A DNA stretch of 64,000 nt, from NCBI RefSeq assembly GCF_027923465.1, contig NZ_BRLB01000007.1, positions 150,848 through 214,847 of the forward strand, read 5' to 3'. The notes beneath the pieces were generated by a model. The model had not been told where the DNA came from. It did no database searches and worked only from the letters and a program-made list of their open reading frames with translations. The position numbers were made by a program, and so were the translations under genes. Origin of the DNA: Vallitalea longa (GTDB lineage: Bacteria > Bacillota > Clostridia > Lachnospirales > Vallitaleaceae). Positions within the stretch are counted from its first letter, which is position 1, and every line of letters begins with the position of its first letter. Shown here piece by piece: positions 27,737 to 37,419 of this stretch.

Positions 27737-29026
27737 TCATTCTATTGTAACACTTTTATTGTCTATCATTCTTTGTAAAGCTGTCATAATACCGAATTTT
27801 GCATGATGCCATGATAAACCGCCCTGAAAAAAAACTGTATACGGGGGTTTTATAGGTGCATCAGCACTTAACTCTATTGATGAACCTTGTACAAATGCGC
27901 CCGCTGCCATAATCACTTCTGAATCATATCCTGGCATATCCCATGGTTCTGGTGTTACATAACTATCTACTGGAGATGCAGCTTGAATTCCTTGACAAAA
28001 AGCAATTATCGCTTCAGGTGATCCCAGATTAATAGCTTGTATGATATCATGTCTACTTTCATCTTTATCAGGTATTACCTCATAACCTAACTTCTGAAAA
28101 ACATTAGCAGCAAATATAGCTCCTTTTAAAGCACCTGCTACAATTTGTGGTGACATGAATAATCCTTGAAAAAATTGTTGATTAAGTCCAAGGGTAGCAC
28201 CTATTTCTTTTCCTAATCCAGGAGCTGTCAATCTAACTGCACAATTTTCTATATACTCTTCTTTACCAACAATATATCCGCCAATTGGTGCAAGTCCACC
28301 ACCTGGATTCTTAATTAACGAGCCTACTATCATATCTGCCCCTAAGTCTGTAGGTTCTATTTTTTCCACAAATTCTCCATAACAATTATCAACCATACAT
28401 ATTATGTCACTTCTTACACCTTTAACGCATGAGATGATTTCTCCTATCTGATTAACAGATAGCGTAGGTCTTGTATCGTAACCTTTTGATCTTTGGATAG
28501 TAACAAGTTTCGTTCTATCATTAATAGCGTTTCTAATCCCATCAAAATCAATGCTCTTATTCTCTATCATATCTACTTGATTATAAGTAATATCATATTC
28601 ACTTAGTGAACCTCTGGTTTCTCTAATACCTATAACCTCTTCTAAAGTATCATATACTTTACCTACTGGTGATAATATTTCATCGCCAGGTCTTAAATTC
28701 GCTGCTAAAGCAACTGTAAGTGCATGAGTTCCAGATATTAATTGTGGACGCACTAAAGCAGCTTCTGCATTAAATACAGAAGCATACACACTTTCCAACG
28801 TATCTCTCCCAAGATCATTATAACCATATCCGGTTGTTGCAGCAAAATGTACATCACTAACTCTATTTTCTCTCATTGCTGAGAGCACTTTTAGTTGATT
28901 ATACTCTGCAATTTCATCAACATCTTTAAATCTATCAATCAAACCATTTTCTATTTCTTGACAAAAGTTATAAACCTCTTCTGAGATGTTTTGCTTTTGA
29001 TACATCTTTTGTAAAAAATTAGTCAT
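27737..29026 (-). CDS. Methionine gamma-lyase family (aluminium-resistance-like) PLP enzyme
   Basis: 429 residues of the family often called 'aluminium resistance protein', fold-type I PLP enzymes related to Cys/Met metabolism lyases. Recognised by ATTGYGYNDLGRDTLESVYA, ALVRPQLISGTHAL, VTIQRSKGYDTRPTLS (probable PLP lysine) and KNPGGGLAPIGGYI. The biochemical role is not settled; C-S lyase activity is suggested by the family. It follows hfq by 14 bases, the standard order in Clostridia downstream of miaA. Confidence 0.88.
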   Translation of the reverse strand: MTNFLQKMYQKQNISEEVYNFCQEIENGLIDRFKDVDEIAEYNQLKVLSAMRENRVSDVHFAATTGYGYNDLGRDTLESVYASVFNAEAALVRPQLISGTHALTVALAANLRPGDEILSPVGKVYDTLEEVIGIRETRGSLSEYDITYNQVDMIENKSIDFDGIRNAINDRTKLVTIQRSKGYDTRPTLSVNQIGEIISCVKGVRSDIICMVDNCYGEFVEKIEPTDLGADMIVGSLIKNPGGGLAPIGGYIVGKEEYIENCAVRLTAPGLGKEIGATLGLNQQFFQGLFMSPQIVAGALKGAIFAANVFQKLGYEVIPDKDESRHDIIQAINLGSPEAIIAFCQGIQAASPVDSYVTPEPWDMPGYDSEVIMAAGAFVQGSSIELSADAPIKPPYTVFFQGGLSWHHAKFGIMTALQRMIDNKSVTIE

Positions 29027-29040
29027 TTATCTATACCTCT

Positions 29041-29268
29041 TTATTCTTCAATAGATAAGGATACTTCTCTTGAAGGAATAACAGTTGATATAGCATGTTT
29101 ATATATCATTTGTTGTTTACCTTCTGTTTCAAGAATTACTATAAAATTATCAAATCCTTTTACATATCCTTTAAGTTGAAATCCATTTGTTAAATATACC
29201 ACTACGATTGTCTTGTCTTTTCTTACTTGATTTAAAAATAAATCTTGTAGATTAATTGGTTTACTCAT
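29041..29268 (-). CDS. hfq: RNA chaperone Hfq
   Basis: 75 residues, normal length for Gram-positive Hfq. Sm1 motif ([29 protein letters not shown]) and the Sm2 motif YKHAISTV (the YKHAI signature) are intact. It forms hexamers that bind A/U-rich RNA. Starts at ATG after GGGGGCGAGTTA. Separated from miaA by 251 bases, so it may have its own promoter, unlike in E. coli where the two genes are adjacent. Confidence 0.96.
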   Translation of the reverse strand: MSKPINLQDLFLNQVRKDKTIVVVYLTNGFQLKGYVKGFDNFIVILETEGKQQMIYKHAISTVIPSREVSLSIEE

Positions 29269-29408
29269 TAACTCGCCCCCATTAGTATATTATTTTAAAT
29301 TATATATTAATTTAATATTACTTCCTTAAACATATAAAGATCTACTTGTACTGACCTTAAGATACTCCACATGTATAGGACATTTACTCTAAGTAGGATA
29401 TTAAGATT

Positions 29409-29442
29409 TCTATCTATTTATAAAATCTTAACAAAGCATAGC
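29409..29442. other. Hairpin between miaA and hfq
   Basis: TTAAGATTT / AAATCTTAA arms around 15 bases in the hfq leader region. No U tract on either side; a regulatory or processing role is only a guess. Confidence 0.3.
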
Positions 29443-29519
29443 TTATTGGTTCTAATAAGAATAATAAATTTATATAATTTAATTTCTTTTGTATAATTTT
29501 TAACCTCATTACTATTGTA

Positions 29520-30464
29520 TTATATAATTCCTAATTCTTCAATATCTTTTAACATTTTATTTAAAATTAATTCTTTATTAAAATTATATTCGTCAACATT
29601 TATCCATCTAACATTCTTTTCTCTTTTGAACCAGGTAATTTGGCGTTTTGCAAAATGTCTTGTATCTCTTTTTAATATATAGATAGCTCTATCTAAGTCA
29701 TATTCACCATCTAGGAAACCGTAAATCTCCTTATATCCTAATCCTTTCATAGAGACTAGATCTTTTGTATACCCCATATCTTTAAGTTTTTCAACTTCAT
29801 TTACCAAACCTTGTTCTATCATTATGTCTACTCTTTTGTCTATTCTTTCGTATAATAATTTTCTGTCCATATTTAATACATAAAATGCCAAGTTGTAATC
29901 AGATTCTTTTTGTGATTCTCTTTCATTATGAACAGAAATGGGCTTGCCCGTTTCTCTATAATATTCTAGAGCTCTAATTACTCTTTTTAGATTATTAGGA
30001 TGAATCTTATTATACGATACAGAATCAATTTCCTTTAACATGTTGTGTACATGTTCATTACCTAATCGTAAAGCCTCTTCTTGTAACTGATTCCTATATG
30101 AATCATCCTTACATGTATTATCAAAATCAATATCATATAAAACTGATTGAATATAAAATCCAGTACCACCTACCATAATAGGTATCCTATTGATATCTAC
30201 AATCTTATTGATAGATTCTTTGGCGAGATTCTGAAAAATATTTATATTAAATTCTTCATTAGGATCCAATATATCTATTAAATGATGTCTAATTCCTGAA
30301 GTTTCTTCTTGGGTAACTTTTGCTGTTCCAATATCCATATGTTTATAGACTTGCATAGAATCAGCAGATATAATTTCACCATTTATATTCTTTGCCAGCT
30401 TAACCGATAAATCAGTCTTTCCAACAGCTGTAGGTCCAGCTATAACAATCAAAGGTTTTTTCAA
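29520..30464 (-). CDS. miaA: tRNA dimethylallyltransferase
   Basis: Adds dimethylallyl to N6 of A37 in tRNAs reading UNN codons; MiaB then methylthiolates it. About 314 residues, with the P-loop LIVIAGPTAVGKTDLSVKLA, DSMQVYKHMDIGTAK and VGGTGFYIQSVLYDID, and the C-terminal KRDTRHFAKRQITWFKR. A GTG at 30473 opens the frame but touches the Shine-Dalgarno AGGAG; TTG at 30464 has normal spacing and is the likely start. Lies five bases after mutL. Confidence 0.95.
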   Translation of the reverse strand: MKKPLIVIAGPTAVGKTDLSVKLAKNINGEIISADSMQVYKHMDIGTAKVTQEETSGIRHHLIDILDPNEEFNINIFQNLAKESINKIVDINRIPIMVGGTGFYIQSVLYDIDFDNTCKDDSYRNQLQEEALRLGNEHVHNMLKEIDSVSYNKIHPNNLKRVIRALEYYRETGKPISVHNERESQKESDYNLAFYVLNMDRKLLYERIDKRVDIMIEQGLVNEVEKLKDMGYTKDLVSMKGLGYKEIYGFLDGEYDLDRAIYILKRDTRHFAKRQITWFKREKNVRWINVDEYNFNKELILNKMLKDIEELGII

Positions 30465-30478
30465 TATATCCACTCCTA

Positions 30479-32473
30479 TTATTGTATTCTTTTGAATTTC
30501 TTCTCTAACTCATATTTAGTCATTGAAATAATTGTAGGTCTACCGTGGGGGCATGTATACGGATTTTCAATTTTTAGTAACTCATCAAATAATTTTTCAT
30601 ATTCTATCAATGATAATTTGTCATGAGCTTTTACGGCTGCTTTACATGCCATTGTTGCTATATTATCTCTTATCATATCATATTTATTAGGGTCATAATG
30701 TTCATTCAAGTTATCTAATATGTCTATAAATTGTTCTTCACTTAATGATTTGTTAAATATATATGGTACACTCCTTATTGCATAAGCGTCTTTACCGAAT
30801 TCTTCTATTTCAAATCCTAATTCATCAAATAACTTTTTATAGTCTTTCACAAGTTGTTTCTCTCTTATAGAAACATGTATTATTATTGGTTGTAAAAGAC
30901 CTTGTGACATGATTTCCATATTTTTTAATTTATTCATAAATCTTTCGTAGAGAACTCTTTCATGTGCTGCATGTTGGTCTATAATATAAAATTTATTTTC
31001 TAGTTCAACTATCCAATAAGTATTAAATAATTGGCCTATTATTTTATGACTTTTAATAGTTTTTTTAGTTGGTTCTTCAGACTCCAGTAATACACCTTGT
31101 TCAACTATCTGTTTTTGGTTATTATTGACATTAACCTTATTATTGTCTTGATTATTTATTAAATTACTTATTTCTTTTTTAACAGTATTATCACTAATTG
31201 CATTTATAGCAGTCTCTTTTTTCACTTTTTCTTCTTCTTTATTATCTGGTTTTATTGTTTGTAAAAAAGTTTGATGCACCTTATCATTAGTTATTTGTGA
31301 ATTTCTAATAAAAGTATTATTTTTATCTGTATCTTTATAATTTGTGGCTTTTTCTTTAAGAATATCATTTTTTATCTGATTCAACCTATTTTTCTCAAAT
31401 GGTTCAGGAATAGAAGCTTTTTTACTGTTAATTATCTCAGATTGTATCTTCTTCTTATTGTCTATAGTCACTTCAGGTATTAAATCAATTTTCCTTAATG
31501 ATTCATTTATCCCTTTTATAAATGAACTATACATAATAGACTCATTATGAAACCTAACCTCCATTTTAGTAGGATGCACATTAACATCAATAAGTTCAGG
31601 ATTTATTTTAATATAGAATGCTGTGAAAGGATATCTATGAACTGTTAATTTAGTTTTATATCCTTCTTCTATAGCTTTCATTATGATTTTGCTCTTTATA
31701 TAACGACCATTAATATAGTAGTTTTCATAATTCCTATTTGCTCTGCTGATGCTAGGTTTCCCAATGTATCCTTTGATTTCAAAATCATCCTCTTTGATTT
31801 CAATAGGTACTATGTTCTTAGCTATTTCTTTACCATAAATATTGAAAATACAATCCTTAAGAACATTATTACCAGAAGTATGTAATTTTATAGTATTATT
31901 ATAAATAAATTTGAACGATATATGCATATTACCAAGAGCCAGTTTATTAATTAATTCACTTACATAAGCTCCTTCTGTAGCAGGTTTTTTAAGAAATTTA
32001 CGTCTTGCTGGTGTATTGAAAAATATATTATTAACAATGATGGTGGTTCCTTCTGGGCAACCAATTTCTTCTTTACTTATTTCTTTACCGCCTTCAATTA
32101 CATATCTTACACCTGTAATATCATCATAAGTTTTAGTTATCACTTCTACCTGTGATACTGCTGCAATACTAGCTAATGCTTCACCTCTAAAACCAAGTGA
32201 CGATACTGTTACCAGATCTTCTATTGATTTTATTTTACTGGTTGAATGTCTGATGAATGCTGTTTGAATATCTTCTTTTGAAATTCCTTTTCCATTATCC
32301 GTTATACGAATAAAAGATATTCCTCCTTCTTTTATCTCAACAGTTACAGCACTTGCATTAGCATCAATAGAATTTTCAACTAATTCCTTAACAACTGATG
32401 ATGGTCTTTCGACAACTTCACCTGCAGCTATTTTATTGATAGTACTTTGATCTAGAATTTTTATTTCAGGCAT
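30479..32473 (-). CDS. mutL: DNA mismatch repair protein MutL
   Basis: 664 residues. N-terminal GHKL ATPase (IAAGEVVERPSSVVKELVEN, then DNGKGIS, and SLGFRGEALASIA) and a variable linker rich in K, N and T (about 335-460). The C-terminal dimerisation/endonuclease domain carries DQHAAHERVLYE at about residue 495, ACKAAVKA and CPHGRPT, the metal-binding set of nicking MutL proteins, as expected in an organism without MutH. Follows mutS by 15 bases. Confidence 0.97.
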   Translation of the reverse strand: MPEIKILDQSTINKIAAGEVVERPSSVVKELVENSIDANASAVTVEIKEGGISFIRITDNGKGISKEDIQTAFIRHSTSKIKSIEDLVTVSSLGFRGEALASIAAVSQVEVITKTYDDITGVRYVIEGGKEISKEEIGCPEGTTIIVNNIFFNTPARRKFLKKPATEGAYVSELINKLALGNMHISFKFIYNNTIKLHTSGNNVLKDCIFNIYGKEIAKNIVPIEIKEDDFEIKGYIGKPSISRANRNYENYYINGRYIKSKIIMKAIEEGYKTKLTVHRYPFTAFYIKINPELIDVNVHPTKMEVRFHNESIMYSSFIKGINESLRKIDLIPEVTIDNKKKIQSEIINSKKASIPEPFEKNRLNQIKNDILKEKATNYKDTDKNNTFIRNSQITNDKVHQTFLQTIKPDNKEEEKVKKETAINAISDNTVKKEISNLINNQDNNKVNVNNNQKQIVEQGVLLESEEPTKKTIKSHKIIGQLFNTYWIVELENKFYIIDQHAAHERVLYERFMNKLKNMEIMSQGLLQPIIIHVSIREKQLVKDYKKLFDELGFEIEEFGKDAYAIRSVPYIFNKSLSEEQFIDILDNLNEHYDPNKYDMIRDNIATMACKAAVKAHDKLSLIEYEKLFDELLKIENPYTCPHGRPTIISMTKYELEKKFKRIQ

Positions 32474-32488
32474 AATGACACTTCCTTT

Positions 32489-35164
32489 CTAATCTAAGGC
32501 TCTTTTATGTAATTCATACAGCTTATTCAATGCATCCAGTGGTGTCATTTCTACTATATTAAGACTTTTTAATTCATCTATTACATCATTATTATTCATA
32601 ACATCAAATAATCCTAATTGAACTGGTTCATCTGCTTCCTTAGCCTTCTCCTCAGTAATAATTTCAGTATCATCTTCATTGATTGTAGCTATTTCTTCTA
32701 TAGCATCTTTACATACTATTTCAGTCTTCTTAGTAATATCTGCATTGCTTAATTCTGATAATAATATTTTAGCTCTGTCTATCACATCATTTGGAACACC
32801 TGCAAGTTTCGCAACTTGTACACCATAGCTGTTATCCGTACTTCCTTTTATGATTTTACGCAAAAATATTATATCATCGCCTTTTTCTTTTACTGAAATA
32901 CAATAATTCTGTACACCATCAACTTTTCCTTCTAATTCAGTAAGTTCATGATAATGGGTAGCAAATAATGTTTTCGCACCAATTTTCTTTTTATTTACTA
33001 TATATTCAACAACTGACCATGCAATACTAAGTCCATCAAATGTACTTGTACCTCTACCTATTTCATCAAGAATAAGAAGGCTGTTACTTGTTGCATTTCT
33101 TAGTATATTGGCAACTTCTGTCATTTCAACCATAAAAGTACTTTGACCGGACGCAAGATCATCAGAAGCTCCTACTCTAGTGAAAATACGATCCACTATT
33201 CCAATATGTGCTTTACTAGCTGGAACAAAGCTACCAATCTGTGCCATCAGAACAATTAATGCAACTTGTCTCATATATGTGGATTTACCTGCCATATTAG
33301 GACCTGTTATAATGGAGAATCTGCTATCTTCCTTATTGAGATAGGTATCATTGCAGATGAACATCTCATTATTCATCATTTTCTCAACAACAGGATGACG
33401 CCCATCTTTTATGTCAATATCACCATCATTACTTAATACTGGACGTATATAATTATATTTGTCAGCAACATCAGCCAATGAAGATATAACATCAAGTATA
33501 GCTACCTTGTATGCTGTATCCTTAATTCTATCCACTTCTTTAGCTACTTTATTTCTCAATTCCACGAATAGTTCATACTCAAGAGCTACAACTTTTTCCT
33601 CTGCTCCCATTATAGTATTTTCCATTTCTTTTAATTCTGGAGTAATATATCTTTCTGAATTAGTTAAGGTCTGTTTTCTAACATATCTATCAGGAACTAG
33701 ATTCAGGTTTGATTTTGTTACATCTATGTAATATCCAAATACTTTATTGAACTTTATTTTCAGATTCTTAATTCCTGTCAATTCTTTTTCTTTCGCTTCT
33801 AATTCAGCAATCCACTGTTTACCTCTTGTTCCAGCTTTTCTTAACTTATCAACTTGCTGATGATAACCGGTTTTAATTATTCCCCCGTCCTTTATAGATA
33901 TAGGAGGATCATCAATTATTCCCTTATTGATTAAATCAAAAACATCGCGTAGGTCATCAAAATTATCTTTCATCCGGGTAATGTATTTGCAATTCAATTC
34001 GCTCAATAGTTTTTTGATAAAAGGTAACATCTCAAGAGAATTCTTAAAAGCGATTAAATCTCTACAATTAGCCGTTTTCAGACTTATCTTACTCATTAAT
34101 CTTTCTAAATCGTATATGGGATTAAGAAATTCCTTTAATTCTTCACTTACTATAGGTTTATTCTTTAATTCTTCAACTCCATCAAGTCTATCTTCAATAT
34201 CGCTTTTTGATAACAAAGGCTGTTCAATCCATTTTCTTAAAAGCCTTGATCCCATAGCAGTTTTAGTTCTATCAAGCACCCATAATAAAGAACCTCTACG
34301 TTCTTTTTCTCTAAGTGTTTCTACTAACTCTAAGTTCCTTTTTGATGATAAGTCAACCATCATATAGGAATCTGTCAAATAAGGAGTCAACGTAGTTATA
34401 TGAGATATATTACTTTTTTGAGTCTTATACAAATATTCTAATAATGCTCCTACTGCACATACCCCTTGGTTGAATTCCTTAATTCCCAATCCATCTATAG
34501 CACCTACTAAAAATTGGTCTTTTATGTTTTTCACACATCTATTATAATCAAAATACCAATCTTCTTCTTGACTTATATATGAATGAAATCTGTCTTTCAG
34601 CTCCCTGATGAAATCTGTAGATTCAATAATGTCTTTATTACATATTATTTCTGTTGGTACAAATTTTCCTATTTCATCAATAAGTTTTCTTTTCTCTTTT
34701 ACTTCTGTAACCAGAAAATCTCCAGTAGTTATATCTACAAGTGCAATACCATAATTATCTTTATTATTGCATATACTCATCAAATAGTTGTTTTTGGTTT
34801 CGTCTAGTGATTGCATATTTAAATTGGTACCAGGCGTAACGATTCTAACAACTTCTCTCTTAACTATACCTTTGGCTTGCTTCGGATCTTCTACCTGTTC
34901 ACATATAGCTACCTTGTACCCTTTTTTAATTAACTTATTGATATAGTTTTCAGATGAATGATGTGGAACACCACACATAGGCGCTCTATCAGCTTGTCCA
35001 CAATCTCTGCCAGTTAACGTAATTCCTAATTCTCTAGACGCCAACTTAGCATCTTCAAAAAACATCTCATAGAAATCACCTAATCTAAAAAATAATATAC
35101 AATCATCATATTGTTCTTTTAGGTCTATATATTGTTGCATCATAGGTGATAATTTATTCTTCAT
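32489..35164 (-). CDS. mutS: DNA mismatch repair protein MutS
   Basis: 891 residues, full length. N-terminal mismatch-binding domain with FFRLGDFYEMFFEDA (Phe-x-Glu wedge in GDFYEMF), connector and lever domains, and the C-terminal ABC-type ATPase with GPNMAGKSTYMRQ at about residue 620, DDLASGQSTFMVEM and LILDEIGRGTSTFDG. The C-terminal 100 residues are acidic and end in the usual helix-turn-helix for dimerisation. Starts ATG after AGAGGTTACTTA, 64 bases downstream of miaB. Confidence 0.97.
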   Translation of the reverse strand: MKNKLSPMMQQYIDLKEQYDDCILFFRLGDFYEMFFEDAKLASRELGITLTGRDCGQADRAPMCGVPHHSSENYINKLIKKGYKVAICEQVEDPKQAKGIVKREVVRIVTPGTNLNMQSLDETKNNYLMSICNNKDNYGIALVDITTGDFLVTEVKEKRKLIDEIGKFVPTEIICNKDIIESTDFIRELKDRFHSYISQEEDWYFDYNRCVKNIKDQFLVGAIDGLGIKEFNQGVCAVGALLEYLYKTQKSNISHITTLTPYLTDSYMMVDLSSKRNLELVETLREKERRGSLLWVLDRTKTAMGSRLLRKWIEQPLLSKSDIEDRLDGVEELKNKPIVSEELKEFLNPIYDLERLMSKISLKTANCRDLIAFKNSLEMLPFIKKLLSELNCKYITRMKDNFDDLRDVFDLINKGIIDDPPISIKDGGIIKTGYHQQVDKLRKAGTRGKQWIAELEAKEKELTGIKNLKIKFNKVFGYYIDVTKSNLNLVPDRYVRKQTLTNSERYITPELKEMENTIMGAEEKVVALEYELFVELRNKVAKEVDRIKDTAYKVAILDVISSLADVADKYNYIRPVLSNDGDIDIKDGRHPVVEKMMNNEMFICNDTYLNKEDSRFSIITGPNMAGKSTYMRQVALIVLMAQIGSFVPASKAHIGIVDRIFTRVGASDDLASGQSTFMVEMTEVANILRNATSNSLLILDEIGRGTSTFDGLSIAWSVVEYIVNKKKIGAKTLFATHYHELTELEGKVDGVQNYCISVKEKGDDIIFLRKIIKGSTDNSYGVQVAKLAGVPNDVIDRAKILLSELSNADITKKTEIVCKDAIEEIATINEDDTEIITEEKAKEADEPVQLGLFDVMNNNDVIDELKSLNIVEMTPLDALNKLYELHKRALD

Positions 35165-35228
35165 TAAGTAACCTCTTTTCGTAATGTAATTATTATCCGT
35201 AACGATTAATATAAAACTATAGTTTAAT

Positions 35229-36635
35229 TTACTCAGCTAATTCCCCTAATAAATAATAACCTTTTGACTCAATTATATTAACAGGTACTATTTTACCTAT
35301 TAAATCTTCATTACCTTTAAAGTGTACAAGATGATTACTTTCTAATCTACCTGATACTAGATCATTATTTTGTTTATTGACTTGTTCAACTAATACATCA
35401 TAAGTAGAACCTACTTTATCACATGCTTTTTTATGCACTATTTCGTCTAATACTTCTAACAATCTATTAAAACGTTCTTTTGCTACATTCTCAGGAACTT
35501 GATTTTCCATAGTCGCAGCTGGTGTTCCAGTTCTGACGGAATATAAAAATGTAAAAGCATTGTCAAATTCAACTTTTTTAACTACATCTATCGTATCCAT
35601 AAAATCTTCTTCGGTCTCTCCTGGGAAACCTACAATTATATCCGTAGTTAATGCGACATTTTTACGAACAGCTTTTATTTTATCAACTAACTCAAGATAT
35701 TGCTCCTTAGTATATCTTCTATTCATTTTTTTAAGCACCTTGGTACTACCAGATTGAAATGGCAAATGAATATGATTACATAATTTTTTTGAATTTCCTA
35801 TTACTTCTATAAGCTCGTCCGATAAATCTTTTGGATGAGAAGTCATGAATCTAATACGTTCCAATCCATCTATTTTTTCTATCTCTTGTATAAGCTCTGC
35901 AAAAGTAATAGGATTGTCCAAACTTTTTCCATAAGAGTTAACGTTTTGCCCTAATAAAGTTATCTCTTTCACTCCATCTTCAACCAATTCTTTTATTTCA
36001 TTCATTATATCTTCTGGTTTTCTGCTTCTTTCCCTACCTCTAACGTAAGGTACTATACAATAAGTACAGAAATTGTTACATCCAAACATGACATTAACAC
36101 TTGATTTAAATTTATATTTTCTGATGCTAGGAAGATCTTCAACGATTTCTTTATAATTTTCCCATATATCTATAACCATTTTACCTGTATCTAGCCTAGT
36201 TTGAATCAATTCTGCTAATTTATATAAATTATGAGTACCAAATAGAATATCCACATGTCTATATGCTCTTTTAATTTCTTTAATAACTGTATCTTGTTGC
36301 ATCATACATCCACATAGTGCAATCAACATATTAGGATTACGTTTTTTACTATTTTTCAATGCGCCAAGTCTACCATATACTTTTAATTCAGCATTCTCTC
36401 TAACACAACATGTATTATATATAACAAAATCAGCATCTTTTTCTTCAGTTGCAGGTACATAACCTATTTGTTCTAATATTCCCTTTAGTTTTTCCGAATC
36501 ATGGGCATTCATTTGGCACCCAAAAGTTGAGACAAAATATTTTAACCCTTTACCTTTTATTTGTTCTGAGAGTTTGTCCATTATTCGTTTTTGTTTTAGA
36601 CTTTCTTCATGTGATATGTCTAGATTTTTATTCAT
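35229..36635 (-). CDS. miaB: tRNA-2-methylthio-N6-dimethylallyladenosine synthase
   Basis: Radical SAM methylthiotransferase that converts i6A37 to ms2i6A37 on tRNA, acting after MiaA. 468 residues. N-terminal UPF0004 domain with cluster cysteines in STFGCQMNAHDS, NTCCVRENAE and LCGCMMQQ; radical SAM CxxxCxxC in CNNFCTYCIVPYVRGRERSR at about residue 188; C-terminal TRAM domain. The specific GRERSR and NAHDSEK features distinguish it from MtaB. Starts at ATG after GGAGGAATAAA. Confidence 0.96.
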   Translation of the reverse strand: MNKNLDISHEESLKQKRIMDKLSEQIKGKGLKYFVSTFGCQMNAHDSEKLKGILEQIGYVPATEEKDADFVIYNTCCVRENAELKVYGRLGALKNSKKRNPNMLIALCGCMMQQDTVIKEIKRAYRHVDILFGTHNLYKLAELIQTRLDTGKMVIDIWENYKEIVEDLPSIRKYKFKSSVNVMFGCNNFCTYCIVPYVRGRERSRKPEDIMNEIKELVEDGVKEITLLGQNVNSYGKSLDNPITFAELIQEIEKIDGLERIRFMTSHPKDLSDELIEVIGNSKKLCNHIHLPFQSGSTKVLKKMNRRYTKEQYLELVDKIKAVRKNVALTTDIIVGFPGETEEDFMDTIDVVKKVEFDNAFTFLYSVRTGTPAATMENQVPENVAKERFNRLLEVLDEIVHKKACDKVGSTYDVLVEQVNKQNNDLVSGRLESNHLVHFKGNEDLIGKIVPVNIIESKGYYLLGELAE

Positions 36636-36758
36636 TTTATTCCTCCACTATCCGTCTATTAAATGATTATCAATACACTTATCTTTTTATCGCATATATA
36701 ATTTTATTTTTTATGATATTAGTATTTTACATAATATATAGTTTTTTTTCAACCATTG

Positions 36759-37115
36759 TTAATTATCATCTATGTTTTCATCATCTGAATTCATATCATC
36801 ATTGTAATTATTAGATTCTTCATTAATAATATCTTTATACTTTTTGGTATTATATTTCTTTTTATCACAGGGGCTTCTAGTATTTAAACAATTATTGAAT
36901 TCCCTTGACGACCTAACTAAACCTGATGCGCTTAAGCCAGTATATAAACCAAATATTACACATGATTTCAGATTAGTAGAACATAATGTCATACCAAGAG
37001 CTAGTCCAATAACTAGATTTATGAATGGTATATATCTGTTTGGTACTCCAGTCATTCTTATAGTTTCGCCCATACCTGCTATAAGGGGAATTAAAATTAA
37101 ATATGAATATTCCAC
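36759..37115 (-). CDS. Small holin-like membrane protein
   Basis: 118 residues with two or three hydrophobic segments (YLILIPLIAGMGETIRM, YIPFINLVIGLALGM, SCVIFGLYTGLSASGLV) and a hydrophilic tail rich in Asp and Asn ending in DDMNSDDENIDDN. The pattern of segments resembles phage holins of the Hol118/LLH kind that also occur as single chromosomal genes in Clostridia, but homology is not certain. Starts at GTG behind AGGAGGG. Lies 123 bases upstream of miaB on the same strand; no lysin gene is nearby. Confidence 0.55.
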   Translation of the reverse strand: MEYSYLILIPLIAGMGETIRMTGVPNRYIPFINLVIGLALGMTLCSTNLKSCVIFGLYTGLSASGLVRSSREFNNCLNTRSPCDKKKYNTKKYKDIINEESNNYNDDMNSDDENIDDN

Positions 37116-37419
37116 AACTTGTCCCTCCTTCTAATTCTTTAGTACATTATATGCTAAGATAATCAAAAGGGTGTACAAGCTCTATCTATTATAACATAAT
37201 AATAGTCTTTAACATATCGTATATATAAATAATTTTTCATGTTTTTAGACAATTTAGTTATTGTTATTCTTACCAAATAATAGAATTATTGAATAAATTA
37301 TTATATTAAAGTATAATATTGTTATTGAAAGTTGGTCTGCATTTATATGATAATAAAATTAATTATTCATCATATAGTTTCAAATAATTTTTGTATTACA
37401 TTACTCTAAGGAGAAATCT
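37116..37419. other. Divergent promoter region
   Basis: 304 bases between the minus-strand holin-like gene and the plus-strand exonuclease gene. Very AT-rich; no coding frame or structured RNA recognised. AAGGAGA before 37420 is the ribosome binding site. Confidence 0.5.

Noticed and set aside
36759..37115. Prophage remnant around the holin-like gene
   Set aside because: No lysin, integrase, structural gene or attachment-site duplication is nearby; the neighbours are housekeeping genes.
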